NCBI GenBank assembly: GCA_003342815.1
Contig: PTEX01000049.1
Span: 1,879,723-1,943,722 of the forward strand
From: Eudromia elegans
Lineage: Eukaryota; Chordata; Aves; Tinamiformes; Tinamidae
Direction of reading: 5' to 3'
DNA: 64,000 nucleotides
This document shows, piece by piece, positions 36,201-46,899 of this stretch (positions are counted from its first letter, which is position 1; each line of letters starts with the position of its first letter). Under the pieces are notes generated by a model. That model saw only the letters and a list, made by a program, of their open reading frames with translations. It was not told the origin of the DNA and searched no databases. The position numbers and the translations under genes were made by a program.

Positions 36201-37926
36201 CTTTAAAGCAACCCCTTTATAATAAAGAGTTAACCAGATTTTCATTACAATATATATATTTAGCTTTGGTTTGAGGAAGTGGTAGATTTCTCAGAGCTTT
36301 ACCAGAGCTTTCAGATGCTGGATTCCCCTAAACTATGGGGGTTATTTTTAGCCCTGCCCTTTTCCCTCCTGCACTCATCCTGCCAAAAGGAGGAGCTGCT
36401 TGCTGCCAAGAGTGCAATTTAAGAAACTTTTTAGTAATAAAGAGAGCAAGAGTTTAGTAACCCATCCCTCCTCCCTTCCACTCCTTCACTCACTTGATTT
36501 TTTTAATGTAAATTAAAATGTTGTGTTCCTGCTCCTCAGGTTCTTACAATTCTGGGCTGGAGACCAAACCGGAACAGATTTAACACTTCTTGATACAATG
36601 TCATAAGAACAGATTTGGAGCCTGCAATCTTGGCTCCACATGGCCACCACCTATTGCACTCCTCCCCTCAACCCCAGCTGAAAACAAGCTCCTAGATGCT
36701 GTGTTTGAAAAAGAGGATTTGCTCCTTATAGTGTTTGCTGAGTTGCTCCCCGGCAACCATACATGGAACAATCTTGGAATGCCGGTTAATCCTCCAAAGT
36801 CACATTTTTCTACTCCTGTCCTTACCCACCAGCTTCTCCCATGCGGCTGTGTTGGCAGGGCCAAGGCAAATTGGTGGGTGGATGCTGTGAGCTCTGCAGC
36901 TCCTTGGCACCCCGGAGCTGCTCCCAGCCGGGGCCCAGTGTCACTCCCGGCAGCCTCTGTGTGGCTGCAGTGGGGACAGCAACGCTGCCAGGAGAAGAGC
37001 GCAAGCTCGAGCAGCGAAGGCACAAGGAAAAGCAATTCACCGTGTTTTAGACGATGGCAGTGGGGACAAAGCTGCCCCGCATGGGGAGGCTAGCCCAGGG
37101 CGCACGTTTGTATCCCATCTGTGCAATTCACAGGAATTGTCCCTGGCATTGGGCCATGTCCTACCAGGCCTGGGGGCAGAGTGAGCGATGCAGCCTGTCT
37201 CCTGCCACCTGGGAGGTATTTTATGGGAGCCAAGGAGCAGCAGCACAAGCAAGGAGCAAGGCACATAGGCTGGCTTTGGCCTCTTTGTATGGGGCACTCA
37301 CATCACTCTGAACCTGCCCTGTAGGCTCATATTCCCTACAAGCCCCCATCCTTACCCACCGGCTCATGCCTCCTGTTCATATAAGCATTCATCCCATCCC
37401 ACACAGCCTCTGTTCCCCATAGCCCTCCAATCCCTGTCCCCAAATCCCCTATCTCTTGTTCCCATAGTCCCCCATCCCACACAGCCTGCACTCTACAACT
37501 CCCATCCACCACATAAAGCCTTCCTATAGCTCCCACCCACCACACACAGCCTTCCTATAGCCCCCACATCCAGCCTTTGCCCCTGCAGCCTCTGCACCCT
37601 GTAGCCCCCACCCCTGCTCCTGCAGCCTCTGCACCCTGCAGCCCTCACCTCTGCCCCCTGAGCTCCACAACCCCCAGAGCTCCGGCATGTCACCCTCAGC
37701 CTCCCATCCAACCACACGCAGCCCCCATTGCACAGGGGGTTCCACCCTGCTCCCGCTGCCCCCCAAGGCTCCCACAGCCCCACATCCCATCACAGACGGC
37801 TCCGCTCCCCAGAGCCCCCCCCGGCTGCCCCCCGCCCCGGCGCTACCTGCCGTGCCGGGGGCCCCGCGCCCCGCGCAGCAGTAGTGGGCGGTGGAGCAGC
37901 GCCAGGAGCCGCACGGGAGCGGCCAT
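2268..37926 (-). CDS. ACSF2: Acyl-CoA synthetase family member 2, mitochondrial
   Basis: ACSF2 activates fatty acids to acyl-CoA through an acyl-adenylate and acts in mitochondria. Sixteen coding exons were joined by GT-AG borders with consistent phase: 37926-37847, 30786-30591, 29976-29848, 28881-28828, 27205-27087, 26420-26258, 25907-25812, 24658-24510, 24180-24089, 23061-22985, 5060-4953, 4813-4662, 4132-3991, 2761-2651, 2481-2413, 2318-2268. The product is 595 residues (human about 615). The first 40 residues are Arg-rich with no acidic residue, fitting a mitochondrial presequence. Visible ANL-superfamily motifs are the P-loop [10 protein letters not shown] (about 246-255), YGTTE (388-392), TGD (471-473), [16 protein letters not shown] (487-502) and the invariant catalytic lysine in LTVSGK (K579). 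The C-terminus is [16 protein letters not shown]. The start at 37926 is in good context (CCCATGG) inside a CpG patch; the frame stays open upstream. Intron 10 (5061-22984) holds CHAD on the other strand. Confidence 0.96.
10255..10268. repeat. Poly-A run
   Basis: Fourteen consecutive A in ACSF2 intron 10. No flanking element or target-site duplication is recognised. Confidence 0.8.
11432..11447. repeat. Poly-A run
   Basis: Sixteen consecutive A in ACSF2 intron 10, without a recognisable body of a retrotransposed copy before it. Confidence 0.8.
13339..13347 (+). promoter_or_regulatory. CHAD: CHAD TATA box
   Basis: TATAAATAG lies 111 bases before the CHAD start codon, and the stretch between is a plausible 5' UTR with pyrimidine-rich sequence. 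A TATA promoter without a CpG island fits a tissue-restricted cartilage gene, in contrast to the CpG promoters of the other genes in this window. Confidence 0.6.
13450..18741 (+). CDS. CHAD: Chondroadherin, cartilage leucine-rich repeat protein
   Basis: CHAD is a secreted matrix protein of cartilage that binds collagen, integrin alpha2beta1 and heparan sulfate. Three coding exons (13450-14229, 18271-18434, 18600-18741) give 361 residues (human 359). Residues 1-23 are a signal peptide ending in VLQA. The N-terminal cap has C24, C28, C30 and C40. About ten leucine-rich repeats follow, mostly in exon 1 (LRR consensus LxxLxLxxN). The C-terminal cap has C306, C308, C328 and C348. The tail [13 protein letters not shown] is the basic heparan-sulfate-binding end known in mammals. 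The gene lies entirely inside intron 10 of ACSF2 on the opposite strand, as in human. Its GC-rich codon use contrasts with the AT-richer introns. A possible N-glycosylation sequon NRT at 320-322 sits in the segment that in mammals carries the integrin-binding site. Confidence 0.97.
15221..15293 (+). repeat. Double poly-A tract in CHAD intron 1
   Basis: A run of 36 A (15221-15256), then GGAAATTTT, then a run of 28 A (15266-15293). It is the longest homopolymer tract in the window and has no recognisable retroposed gene body upstream. Read on the ACSF2-sense strand it is a long T tract deep in intron 10. Confidence 0.9.
18742..22984. other. CHAD 3' UTR and remaining ACSF2 intron 10
   Basis: No further coding exon is seen. 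The CHAD 3' end is not resolved: ATTAAA occurs at 19714-19719, and an AU-rich stretch near 21535-21670 (ATATAAATATATATATATTTATT, then TATAAAG) looks like a possible distal UTR end. An (AAAC)n tract lies at 22223-22246. Confidence 0.4.
22223..22246. repeat. (AAAC)n microsatellite
   Basis: Short AAAC/CAAA tandem tract in ACSF2 intron 10. Confidence 0.75.
30031..30102. repeat. AT-rich imperfect microsatellite in ACSF2 intron 2
   Basis: About 70 bases of TA/ATA/TAA units with no run of G or C. It begins about 55 bases beyond the intron-side border of ACSF2 exon 3 (29976), so it lies just before that exon's acceptor in the transcript. Confidence 0.85.
33924..33950. repeat. G7A20 homopurine run
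   Basis: Seven G directly followed by twenty A in ACSF2 intron 1. A purine-only tract of this kind is a common site of length variation. Confidence 0.8.
37390..37680. repeat. Degenerate C-rich minisatellite near ACSF2 exon 1
   Basis: Imperfect direct repeats: the block with AGCCTTCCTATAGCTCCCAC recurs about 40 bases later as AGCCTTCCTATAGCCCCCAC near 37519-37567. A second unit based on CTGCAGCCTCTGCACCCTG repeats near 37585-37640. The strand is strongly C-rich (plus) and G-rich (minus). It lies at the promoter-proximal end of ACSF2 intron 1. Confidence 0.7.
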
Positions 37927-38110
37927 GGGAGCGGCGAGTGCAGCGGAGCCCGAGCCCCGCGCGACCCCGCGCCGCCCTATACGGCCCGGGGCGGCGGCGG
38001 GGGCGGAGCGCGCCCGGGCGGGAGGCGGCGCGGAGTCTCCGCCGCTCCCTGCCCGCCGCGGGGGCTGCACGGCCCAGAACGTTCCTGGCTGTCACGGAGG
38101 GGCGGCTCGA
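37790..38110 (-). promoter_or_regulatory. ACSF2: ACSF2 CpG-island promoter
   Basis: Dense CpG and G/C runs surround ACSF2 coding exon 1 (37847-37926). No TATA box is visible upstream of the start codon on the minus strand. This is the usual architecture for a broadly expressed metabolic gene. Confidence 0.65.
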
Positions 38111-40540
38111 GCCCCTCGTCCAGGCCACCGGGAGCCTCTGCTTCCCTTGCCCCTCGTTGCCTGGTGCCCGAGCGCTGGGAATCACCACCTCATTTCTACC
38201 ACTATTGCTTTATCAGCGACCACCTCAAAGGCTCCCCCTGCCCACGTCCCGCTCTGGAGTGGGGAGCCGCAGAGCTGCTCCCCGGGGACCGAGCCCCCTG
38301 GCTGGGGATGCAGGAGCTGAGCCTGCAGCAGCATTGCAGCACTTGGCTCTCACAGTGGCCTCAGTGCAGCAGCGTCCACACTGAGGGACCACGGCAGCAC
38401 CCGCAGTGTGAAGCAACGGGTGCCCTTTCCGGGCATCGCCCGTGATCACAGCAAGAGCTAATGAATCTTCAGGAAAAGACCAGTGCATTGGCTGGATGCC
38501 AGAACACTGCCGACACCTGCCGAATACCACACGAGCATTAACCAAGGAGCAGTGGCCTGAAACGCCAGCTGCTTCTGGCTCCAGACTGGCCTGCGCTGCG
38601 GCCTTGGCTCCACATTTTGCAGCTCTGCTGATTTTTCTCCCATCTGCCTGAGTGGAAGATAGAATTCGATAAAAAGAAGCATTTTACCAGGTGTCTATCC
38701 AATGTTAACAACGGAGCTTAGGAACAAGGACATTCATTTTGGCCCCGAAATTGGTTTCTCCCTGACATCAGAGCCAACATAGACTCATAAATAACAGCAC
38801 CACCGGAAAGGACCCACTGCAGAACTGAATCTCACGATTCAGGTGGTTTTAGAATGAGGGATTCTCCCCACATGCAAAGCAGGGCCAATAACAGGGATCA
38901 CGAGATCAGAATGAGGTTGACAATGTCCATCCAGCTTCATGCAGCAAATTCTTTCCCTTCTCCTTGTTAAATGTGCCTTCATCTTTCCTCTTGCAAAGCG
39001 AAGAAATATATCCTGATTTCTCTGTCTTCTTTAGGTTCTGAGTCTTTTTAGGCATGCACGGGTAAGCAGTTGTATTTGTATGTAACAATTCTGCTAAAAT
39101 CAACAGATAGGAGGGACTTCAATAAATGATGTAAGGTCGTGTGAAATTCCTGTCCAAAAGTCGTCCTTTCGCTATTCCTGGGAAGCACAGTGCTATTGTG
39201 CTTATCTGTATTGCAACAGCACCAAAGAGTGCTCAGTGTTGTATAACCGCAGGGGAAAAACGTGATCCTAAAAACCCTTCATCTTTAATAAAGGAAAATA
39301 AAGCTGAGTTTCAGTTCAATCTTCTCCCATATGGATGATTAGCTTATGGGGTTACATATTAAACCAAGAATTATGCAGCAGTTACAAGGGTACTGACACT
39401 CCCAGTCCTCTGCAGTGCTGCACATATGTTGCGCACACTCCATACAGCTGCAAGACCTCAGGTCTCCTTCAAGCGCCTGTGAGTTTTGCCCTCGGGAGCA
39501 GCACTGCAGAGGTGGCCATGGTGCCCTCAGGGGCTGGAGAAACGTGGGTTGCATGTTGACTAGAGCTAACGTGGGAGCCAGGCGGTCGGCAGCCTCACTC
39601 GGGTGTCTGTGGTGGCAGATCTGTAATGGTGAGATCTCCTCACCCATTTACGGCTCAGATATCCCTCCAGCCCTTCAAACATCTCTGTGAAAACGGAGGG
39701 ATGAGAGACGTTCTTGCGTACATAGACGTTGCTTTTCTCAGATCTGGGTTCTGTAACGTCAGTTGCCAGTGGGAGGCACAACAACCCGCTCCTAGCAACT
39801 CCACTAATCTCTAGAGTGCGGGCTCATTAATCTTAGCAATGTTTATTACCTTCTCTCATTGCCCATCCCTGTTTACTCTTCTGTGACGGCTCTGCTCAGA
39901 CTCCAGAGAGCTGTTATCTCAGCATTGTTTAGACACCTCACAACAGCTCAAAAGCACCCATGGGGTGAAGGTTCTGAAACAGAAACATCTCTGCAAGGTT
40001 CAACGCATATTTTGCATAGGAGCCAAAAAATTCAAGGTTAATGTTCACTGTAACCACATTACTGGACACTGCTGACTTGGCTCAGTTGAAGCCACCTTTT
40101 CTCTTGTCCTGGCTTTCCCAGTGTGGGTCACCCAAGGTGAACCAAGGTGTCTTGGACTGTGCAGCTTTGGGGCTTCCACACCAGAGCAGGAATGTTAACT
40201 GCAAACCCTCCTGCTGAGGTGGTGTAACCCGAGAGACAGCAAATTCAGCACTGGGCCATTCCGGAGGCTGTGAAGAAGCAGCGACTCCTCATGTTTGTGA
40301 AGACTGTGTGCACAAGCTGGGTTTTGTGCTCGTGTGGGGGTTGTCACCCGTTAAGGGGTCATTCCTTCATGGGACGCTGTGTGAACAGCGCAGTGCCAGG
40401 CCAAGTAGACCTGACGGCCAGCAGGGCAGGAGAGGGGCACTGTGTTCCCTTCGCCTGCATGTTTGAAGAAGGGCACCAGCTGGCTGCCCAAAGCCCCTTC
40501 AATCCTCAGGGGGACCAGGCGGGGTGCGTGGGGGATCACA
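38111..40540. other. Intergenic DNA between ACSF2 and LRRC59
   Basis: The head-to-head spacer between two CpG promoters. I see no exon, RNA gene or recognisable transposon in it, and the open frames on both strands are short and lack family resemblance. Confidence 0.6.
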
Positions 40541-40690
40541 GGAGGCTCGGGGATGCTCTGGGATGCTCCGAGGAGGTCAGGATGCTCCTGGAAGCTCTGG
40601 GATGCCCCGAGATGCTCTGAGATGCCCCGGGACACCCCGAGATGCCCCGGGACACCCCAGGGAGTGCGGGACGCTCCGGGAGGCTCCCGG
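40541..40690. repeat. 10-bp tandem repeat upstream of LRRC59
   Basis: About fifteen decamers in register with the consensus GATGCYCYGR/GACACCCCGR, for example GGATGCTCTG, GGATGCTCCG, GATGCCCCGA, GATGCTCTGA, GATGCCCCGG, GACACCCCGA. The array stops about 130 bases before the LRRC59 start codon and merges into the CpG island. Its period is close to one helical turn. Confidence 0.8.
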
Positions 40691-40775
40691 TGGGGCTCCG
40701 GGCCGGCAGGGGGAGCTGCGCGGCGCCAGCAGGGGCGGCTCGCGGGCGCTGGCGGCCGCCGCGCGGACGTGGACG

Positions 40776-40783
40776 CGGAAGTG
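40776..40783 (+). promoter_or_regulatory. LRRC59: ETS/GABP-type site in LRRC59 promoter
   Basis: CGGAAGTG, 39 bases before the LRRC59 start codon inside the CpG island (about 40640-41060). This is the core ETS-family motif and is typical of TATA-less housekeeping promoters. Binding is inferred from the motif only. Confidence 0.45.
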
Positions 40784-40821
40784 GCTGTGGCGGAGCCGCC
40801 ACCGCCGGTGCCAGCGCGGCC

Positions 40822-43800
40822 ATGGCGCGCGCCAAGGCGGGGACCCTCAAGGACAAGCTGGACGGCAACGAGCTCGACCTGAGTCTGTGCGACCTCAGCG
40901 AGGTGCCGGTGCGCGAGCTGGTGAGTGAGCGGCCGCCCGGGCCGCCGCGCCGGGCAGCGGCGCCCGCCTGGCCCCCGGGCGCGCGCGCGGACCGGGCACG
41001 GAGCGTGGGTGCCCGCCCGGTGCGGCGGGAAGCCGAACCTCCGGACGCCGCCTGTTGAGCCACAGCCTGCTAAGGATGAAACCCGGTTTTCAAACCGTAG
41101 TGATTCTGTGATTCTAATCGCAGGGGCAGCTGCTGAGGAATTTGCCAACAAGCGCGGAAAAAAAGTGACTAAAGCAAAACCAGCACAGGAGAGCATCAGC
41201 AGGATGTGTGTGCGCAGATACAGCTATACATCCATATACACATATACATATAGGTTGATTCAGTTCTTTGTTTCTTTCAGGCTGCCCTGCCAAAAGCTAC
41301 AATATTGGATCTATCCTGTAACAACCTAATTTCCCTGCCGGTAAGATGCTAGGCAGCCTTGCTGGACATGAGGGGACACCGCAAGAAAATATTCCAAGCA
41401 AATAACAGGAGGTGCAGGGGGAGGTTTGGAACTAGCGGTTCTCCCATCCCTGGGCTGGCTGAATGACGACACTGCCGGTTAAGGGGGGTGGTAATGGTAG
41501 TTTTTAGTGATACAATCAGAATGCAATAGGAAAGGTTTCTCTTTGGAAAGGAGAAGCTGTTTCTCCTTGTTTGTTTTTTCTGTTTGGTTTTAGTCGGACT
41601 TCTGTAGTTTGATGCATCTGGTGAAACTGGATTTGAGTAAAAATCGGCTCCAACAACTGCCCTTGGACTTTGGCCGCCTGATCAATCTGCAGCACCTGGA
41701 CCTTCTGAACAACCGTTTAGTCACCCTGCCAGTCAGCTTTGCACAGCTCAAGGTAAAAGCTATTTGCTAGGCAGTTACGTAAAGCCTTGGGAGGCAGTCC
41801 AGGGTCTTGTGATTCCTCTCAAGTTGTTTTCTCTGCTACAGCATCAGTTCTGCTAGTTACTCATTTCAAAATTAATCTGGGCTCTGCACCACAGCTCAGT
41901 GGAAATTACCTCATTTCTACTGAAGCAAGTCCTGCCTGAGCTCTCTGCTTGTCTTCTGTCCCTGCTTCATTTATGTGAAAATTAATTAGCTTTTTGCTGC
42001 TGTTTAGTATTTCTAGATTAATCACAAGACTGTGCGCTGCACGTGTGCTCTCACAGCCTCCCGTTTGTTGTTCCTTTCTGCAGAATCTGAAGTGGCTGGA
42101 TCTGAAGGACAATCCCCTGGATCCTGTTCTCGCTAAAGTAGCAGGAGACTGTCTGGATGAGAAGCAGTGTAAACAGGCTGCAGTCAGGGTAAGGAATCTG
42201 CTTGACATTTATTTTCCATTCTTGGGTTTGCTGGTTGCTGTTTTTTCTCCTACTGTTTAGCAGGTTGGGCTGCTATTGCAGCAGTTTGAAATTTTTTCAG
42301 TCATTGGTAAACACAGAGTGAATTTATTGCTTCTGTGCCTGTAGTGAGCAAAGACTAAGCTAAGCAAGGTTCTTTTTCATTAATGGAATTAAAAGTATTA
42401 AATGCTGGTTGCTAGGAAAGCAGATATACATTTCAGCAAAATAAACCATCTGCAGCCTTACACTGTAGAGGGCAACAACCTCTCATAAAGTTCTGACAAA
42501 CTATAAGCTCACATGAATAGTTGTTGCTGGGAGCTGTGGAACAAGCGTAGTTAAGTCTGGGTCTGTGTTGCTGCCTTGTACTAAAAAGTCAGGCTCATAA
42601 AAGAGCAAGTGTTCTGTGATCCTCTGTATTAGCTAGCACCAGTTTGCCTTGCCTTTTTTTTTTTTTCCCCCCCACTGCAAAGACTAAAATGGGAAGGTTT
42701 AACCTGCAAGGCTAAGTCATCTGTGTGCAAATATATCGGATCCCTGCTGAGCATCTTCTGCCAGTTTTCAGCTCTAATCTAACTGTTCTGTTTTGAAATG
42801 AATTTGCAAAGAACGTTCTGCATGTCTCGTATTGTTTTCTTGAACCTTGAAGGTACTGCAGCACATGAGAGCAATCCAGTCTGAGCAGGATCAGGAAAGG
42901 CAACGGAAGCTCCAAGCAGAGCGAGGTAGGTGTAAAGAGCCCTTGTGCATTCTCTGTTGAGGACTGATGCTGATCTCTGTTACATACCCAAACACATTAA
43001 TAGCTATCTAACAAATATCTGTAACTATCACAGTTCTGAGGAATCAAAAGAATCCTGGGGAAGGAGGGAGAAGGAAAGTTTGGGATAACTGCATGGTTTC
43101 TTACCTAGAAAATAGTTTGGTTCCCTAGAGGAAATGTGCTATAGCTTACATATAAAAAGTAGGAAGCAAGAACATAGGATTTACTTTAAGGGAAGCCTAA
43201 ACTCTAGGGAGTAAGGCAGAAGGTATGTAGTATTTTAGAAAAATAATCCAGGATACATACTTGATTGTTATACTGTTATAGTGGGGAACAGGTAAGCATG
43301 TAATAAGTAACACAGCAATGAAAACCATTCACACAGAGAGAAAAAAAAGTATTGTATTAATCCTCAGAAATGGAGAAGAAACGTGAAGCAGAACAGCGAG
43401 CAAGGGAAGCTAAACAGAGGGAACTGCGGAAGCGAGAGAAGGCAGAAGAAAAGGAACGCAGAAGACGAGAGTATGATGCTCAGAGAGCTGCAAAGCAGGA
43501 GATGGAAAAGCAAACTAAAAAAGAAACTGTTCAGACTCGAAGTAAGTTGCATTCACAGTGGATCCAAGTGTTCTATCAAGACTGCAATGTAATATTTTAA
43601 TTTGCAACTTAAGCACAGCATAGGAAAAACAAGTGGAAGAGAAGGAACAAGAGCATTACCCTAGAGATTGCATCAATCTTCATCAGATTCCAATGGTGGG
43701 GAATGGTCAGAGTGGTGGGGAAAGAGCACAGTAGTAGAACTTGTTAGAAATCTAACAGGTTAGACAGCTGGAGGAAAAAGACAACAGTTCAGTATCCTTG

Positions 43801-44395
43801 ACTGATGGCTGAACAAGATTCAGAAAATTCTCTAGCTGTTCCTAAGCAACTTTCCTCCATTCAGTTCTTTTTGAATAAACTGAAATATACATGCAAAACA
43901 AAACTTGGGCAATAGAGGTGCCTCACACCCTGTTCATTTCCACCCGAATCAATCTGAAACTTTCATCTTAGAGGACAGACCCTCTGCATTTATTTACTGA
44001 CATGTAAGGAATGAGAATTCATGACAAAAAGACAGCTATAGCACAACCTATAGCATCTTTACCTGAGCTTCAACTTTCCCAATATAGATTATTCAAGCAT
44101 ATTTCTGATTCCCTCCTCACGTCTCTCTCATGGAATTGTTCTTGTTGCAGAGCAGCCCTCCAATTCCCGTCCACCTCAATCACCAAGGCGCAAGCACTCC
44201 TGGTCTCGCTCGGTGTTGAGAGTCCTGCTCTTCGTGCTGTTCTGCATCCTCTGTACTTTGGCAGTCTGCAAGCTGACAGAGCTGCAGCATCAACCTCTGT
44301 GCATCAGCGTGAACACTCTCTACGAGGATGTGGTAGCTGCTCTGCAAAACCACAAAACCCTGCAAAATATGCTCCACCAGAACTCAAAGCAGTGA
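40822..44395 (+). CDS. LRRC59: Leucine-rich repeat-containing protein 59
   Basis: LRRC59 is a tail-anchored ER protein that binds ribosomes and is linked to nuclear import of some growth factors. Seven coding exons (40822-40920, 41281-41340, 41594-41752, 42084-42188, 42853-42925, 43368-43541, 44151-44395) give 304 residues (human 307). The start is in strong context (GCGGCCATGG). Residues about 40-125 hold four leucine-rich repeats such as [15 protein letters not shown] and [13 protein letters not shown]. Residues about 150-215 form a long charged helix rich in Glu/Arg/Lys ([16 protein letters not shown]). One membrane segment lies at about 245-263 ([19 protein letters not shown]), leaving a short lumenal C-terminus. 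All splice phases agree. Confidence 0.97.
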
Positions 44396-46822
44396 TTCTC
44401 CTGGATAGGCACTTGCTTTGTCAGCATCTTCTTCCACCATCTATGCAGCCAGAATTCCTATGGAATTGTGTTCTGATGAAACTGCTTTTAATCAGTCAGC
44501 ATTGATTTGCTGGTCCACTCTGCACAGAGCAGAATTGCTGTTCAGATCATCTTTGCTGTGCATGTTTTTCAGCTGGCCTGTAATTCCCAGTGTTTGCCCA
44601 CATTAACTTAAACTTGTTAACAGTTCTTACCTCCAAAAGATTTTTGGGTAGATTGTAATATGTGGAAAGCTGCCAATTAACAGGAGTGTGGGAGGGGGGG
44701 AAAATGCCTCTGGTTATCTACATACTTGTAGCTCTGTAAGGGAGGTGGAAAGTTTTTTAATGCATATCCATTTCTTGTCATTTGTATTCATGCTAAAATT
44801 GGCGATATGGCTGTATGGGGATAATATATGTAGGCCTACTCCAGGACCAATTACAAGGCTGTAGGATGGCTATGGATCCATATTTTGGAGTGAAGAAGCT
44901 GATGTACTATTGTAAGCTGAAGATTTTCAATATAACAATTTTAGCAGCATTTTGTCTGGATTGGATGCTTATGTTGCTAATATAGAAGAAGTCTACCTTT
45001 CTTTGATTTTTTTTTTATTTTTAATTTTTTTAAGGAAACCTCTATAAAATGCTTCCTGGCTAAATACAGTAACCATTCATTACCTTTAGCCATCCAGTGC
45101 CAACAAGGAAGCTATAGTTTAAAAAGGATTTCTACAGATTGGCTTTTTGCATGTAAAAATAGATCTGAGAGACTGCAGAAAGCCAGTGGGTGAGTGCCTG
45201 TTCTCAGCTTCTATTGTTGCAGCACTGTGCAACACTGGGTGGCACTGGTGCAGCATTACATACTAAGGCAGTCTGGTAGAAATGGGCTTCACCTCAGGCC
45301 TCTTGGAAGAAAAGGCTGCACGCCCCAGCCCTATCTAAAAAAATCAGTTATAGGCCTTTGCCCACTGCTTGTCGCAAACTATTTACAGTTTAGGTGCAGG
45401 GAAAAACAAATAGAAGCTTTTCATACCCTTGAAAGAATTGAGTGCTAAAATGAATTTGAAGTATTTATACATATAATGCTCTAAGAGCAGGTTCCAGAGA
45501 ATAATCACCATCAGCCTCCATCAAGAAGTGCATATGTTGGTAAACAGAATTGTTCACAATTATTGCTGGCAAGAGCAGTGCCATGATTGAAAATGTATAT
45601 CATTTCATAGAAGCAGTAGCCCTTCACCCTTGCTTAGTCTAAGGATAAGGCAGTAGCTTCTGAACTGTATTAGAGAGAAAAGCAACATCAAGAGTTTAGG
45701 CTAAAGGGAAAGAAGAGTAGTGCATCTCTTTGCTTAGATGTATTTCTTTTTAAGCCTCCCTGAAACAGTTGTAGTCTTTGCTGTTGATATCTAACTTAGC
45801 ACATCCTTAAAACAGTTCTTGCTTAGTATCCAGAAGTGTCTGAACATGACAAACAACATTCAAAGCATCATTTCCTCTTGGCAAAAATGCCATCTGGCAA
45901 GAATCTTCTGCTGTGTGAGCCATCTAGGAGATGGTGCTGCTTAAGTTAGCAAATACCAACCTATTAACTTATTAATTCAAGTCAAAAGCATGGCAAGGCA
46001 AAGACACCTGCTCAGTGTGTAAAGCAGGGATGTCTACTGGATATTTTTTTCATCCAAGTTAGCACAATTGCAGGGGGTAAATTCCATGCATTGCATGCCA
46101 TTCAATTTACTCTCAGCATTCATCTCAGTAAGTACTTTTGTAGTGAAAGACCTCAGCTGTCTTTGGGTATACACATAAGTGCTGATGGGTTCAGGGACAG
46201 TCAAGCACGTTCCCAATCTAATTAAAAGCAAGATTTTTCTGCCAACTGTTTAGACCTCATAATTCCAGCCCACATAATCAGATTCCAAGACCCTCTATAG
46301 ATTAAGCTGTCTGGAGACTGAATCAGGACAGTCTGAATTTATATATCTGAAAATTAGTCTTACTCATTCCCATCTGCCACAGTGGAAAATCGAAACAGGG
46401 TTATTTCATGAGATAAAGTTCTTCCGTCTCGCCGCAGCAGATGATGGTGCAGCAGCATGTTGTGTCTTCTATTAAGATTTTTCACACTGGAGAGCAAGCG
46501 TAACTTCTTTCAGTTTAAGGTACAAGTAGAAAAATACAGCTTTTTTAGAAGACATATCTGTCTTGAGTTGAGACTGCCTGTTAAGAAGTAATGAATGATA
46601 CATACAAGACAATTTATCTCCAAGGAAAAGAATGCAGCTCTTTACAAATTGGAAGGTATTGTCAGTATCGTAGTCATGTCAAAATCATGGTTCCATGGGA
46701 GATGTTCGCTGTCTTCCTTGTGTAAACTCCATCCATTAGCAATTTTAACCAACTTTCTTCTAAATGAGTCTTCTAAAGACTAAATGAGTTTTTCAGTCTT
46801 TAAACTAGGAATCATGATTCCA
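44396..46822 (+). other. LRRC59 3' UTR and tail-to-tail spacer
   Basis: AT-rich DNA without coding exons. The LRRC59 polyadenylation site is unresolved: ATTAAA is at 46221-46226 and AATAAA at 46879-46884. Use of the second would carry LRRC59 past the EME1 polyadenylation signal to the edge of the EME1 coding sequence. Confidence 0.45.
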
Positions 46823-46828
46823 TTTATT
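46823..46828 (-). terminator. EME1: EME1 polyadenylation signal
   Basis: AATAAA read on the minus strand, about 72 bases beyond the EME1 stop codon, predicting a very short 3' UTR. Confidence 0.6.
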
Positions 46829-46899
46829 ATTGAAGCGCTTCTCAGAAGGAAGATGAATATTTAATCCGGGCAACCAGAAATAAAACTCGTTCCCTTGGG

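Larger units (their letters stand above)
30787..37846. other. ACSF2 intron 1
   Basis: Seven kilobases without a supportable exon. It holds a G7A20 run at 33924-33950 and several plus-strand AATAAA or TTTATT hexamers in AT-rich DNA, none linked to a coding exon. The part next to exon 1 (about 37.34-37.8 kb) is C-rich and repetitive, and is listed separately. Confidence 0.6.

Noticed and set aside
37577-38320. Longest open frame near the ACSF2 promoter (plus strand, about 247 codons)
   Set aside because: Pro/Ala/Arg-rich low complexity produced by C-rich repeats and a CpG island; it overlaps ACSF2 exon 1 on the other strand and has no family resemblance.
40351-41196. Long minus-strand frame over the LRRC59 promoter (about 281 codons)
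   Set aside because: It is the antisense of the 10-bp repeat, LRRC59 exon 1 and the CpG island, with repeat-derived SGASQSI-like units and no homology.
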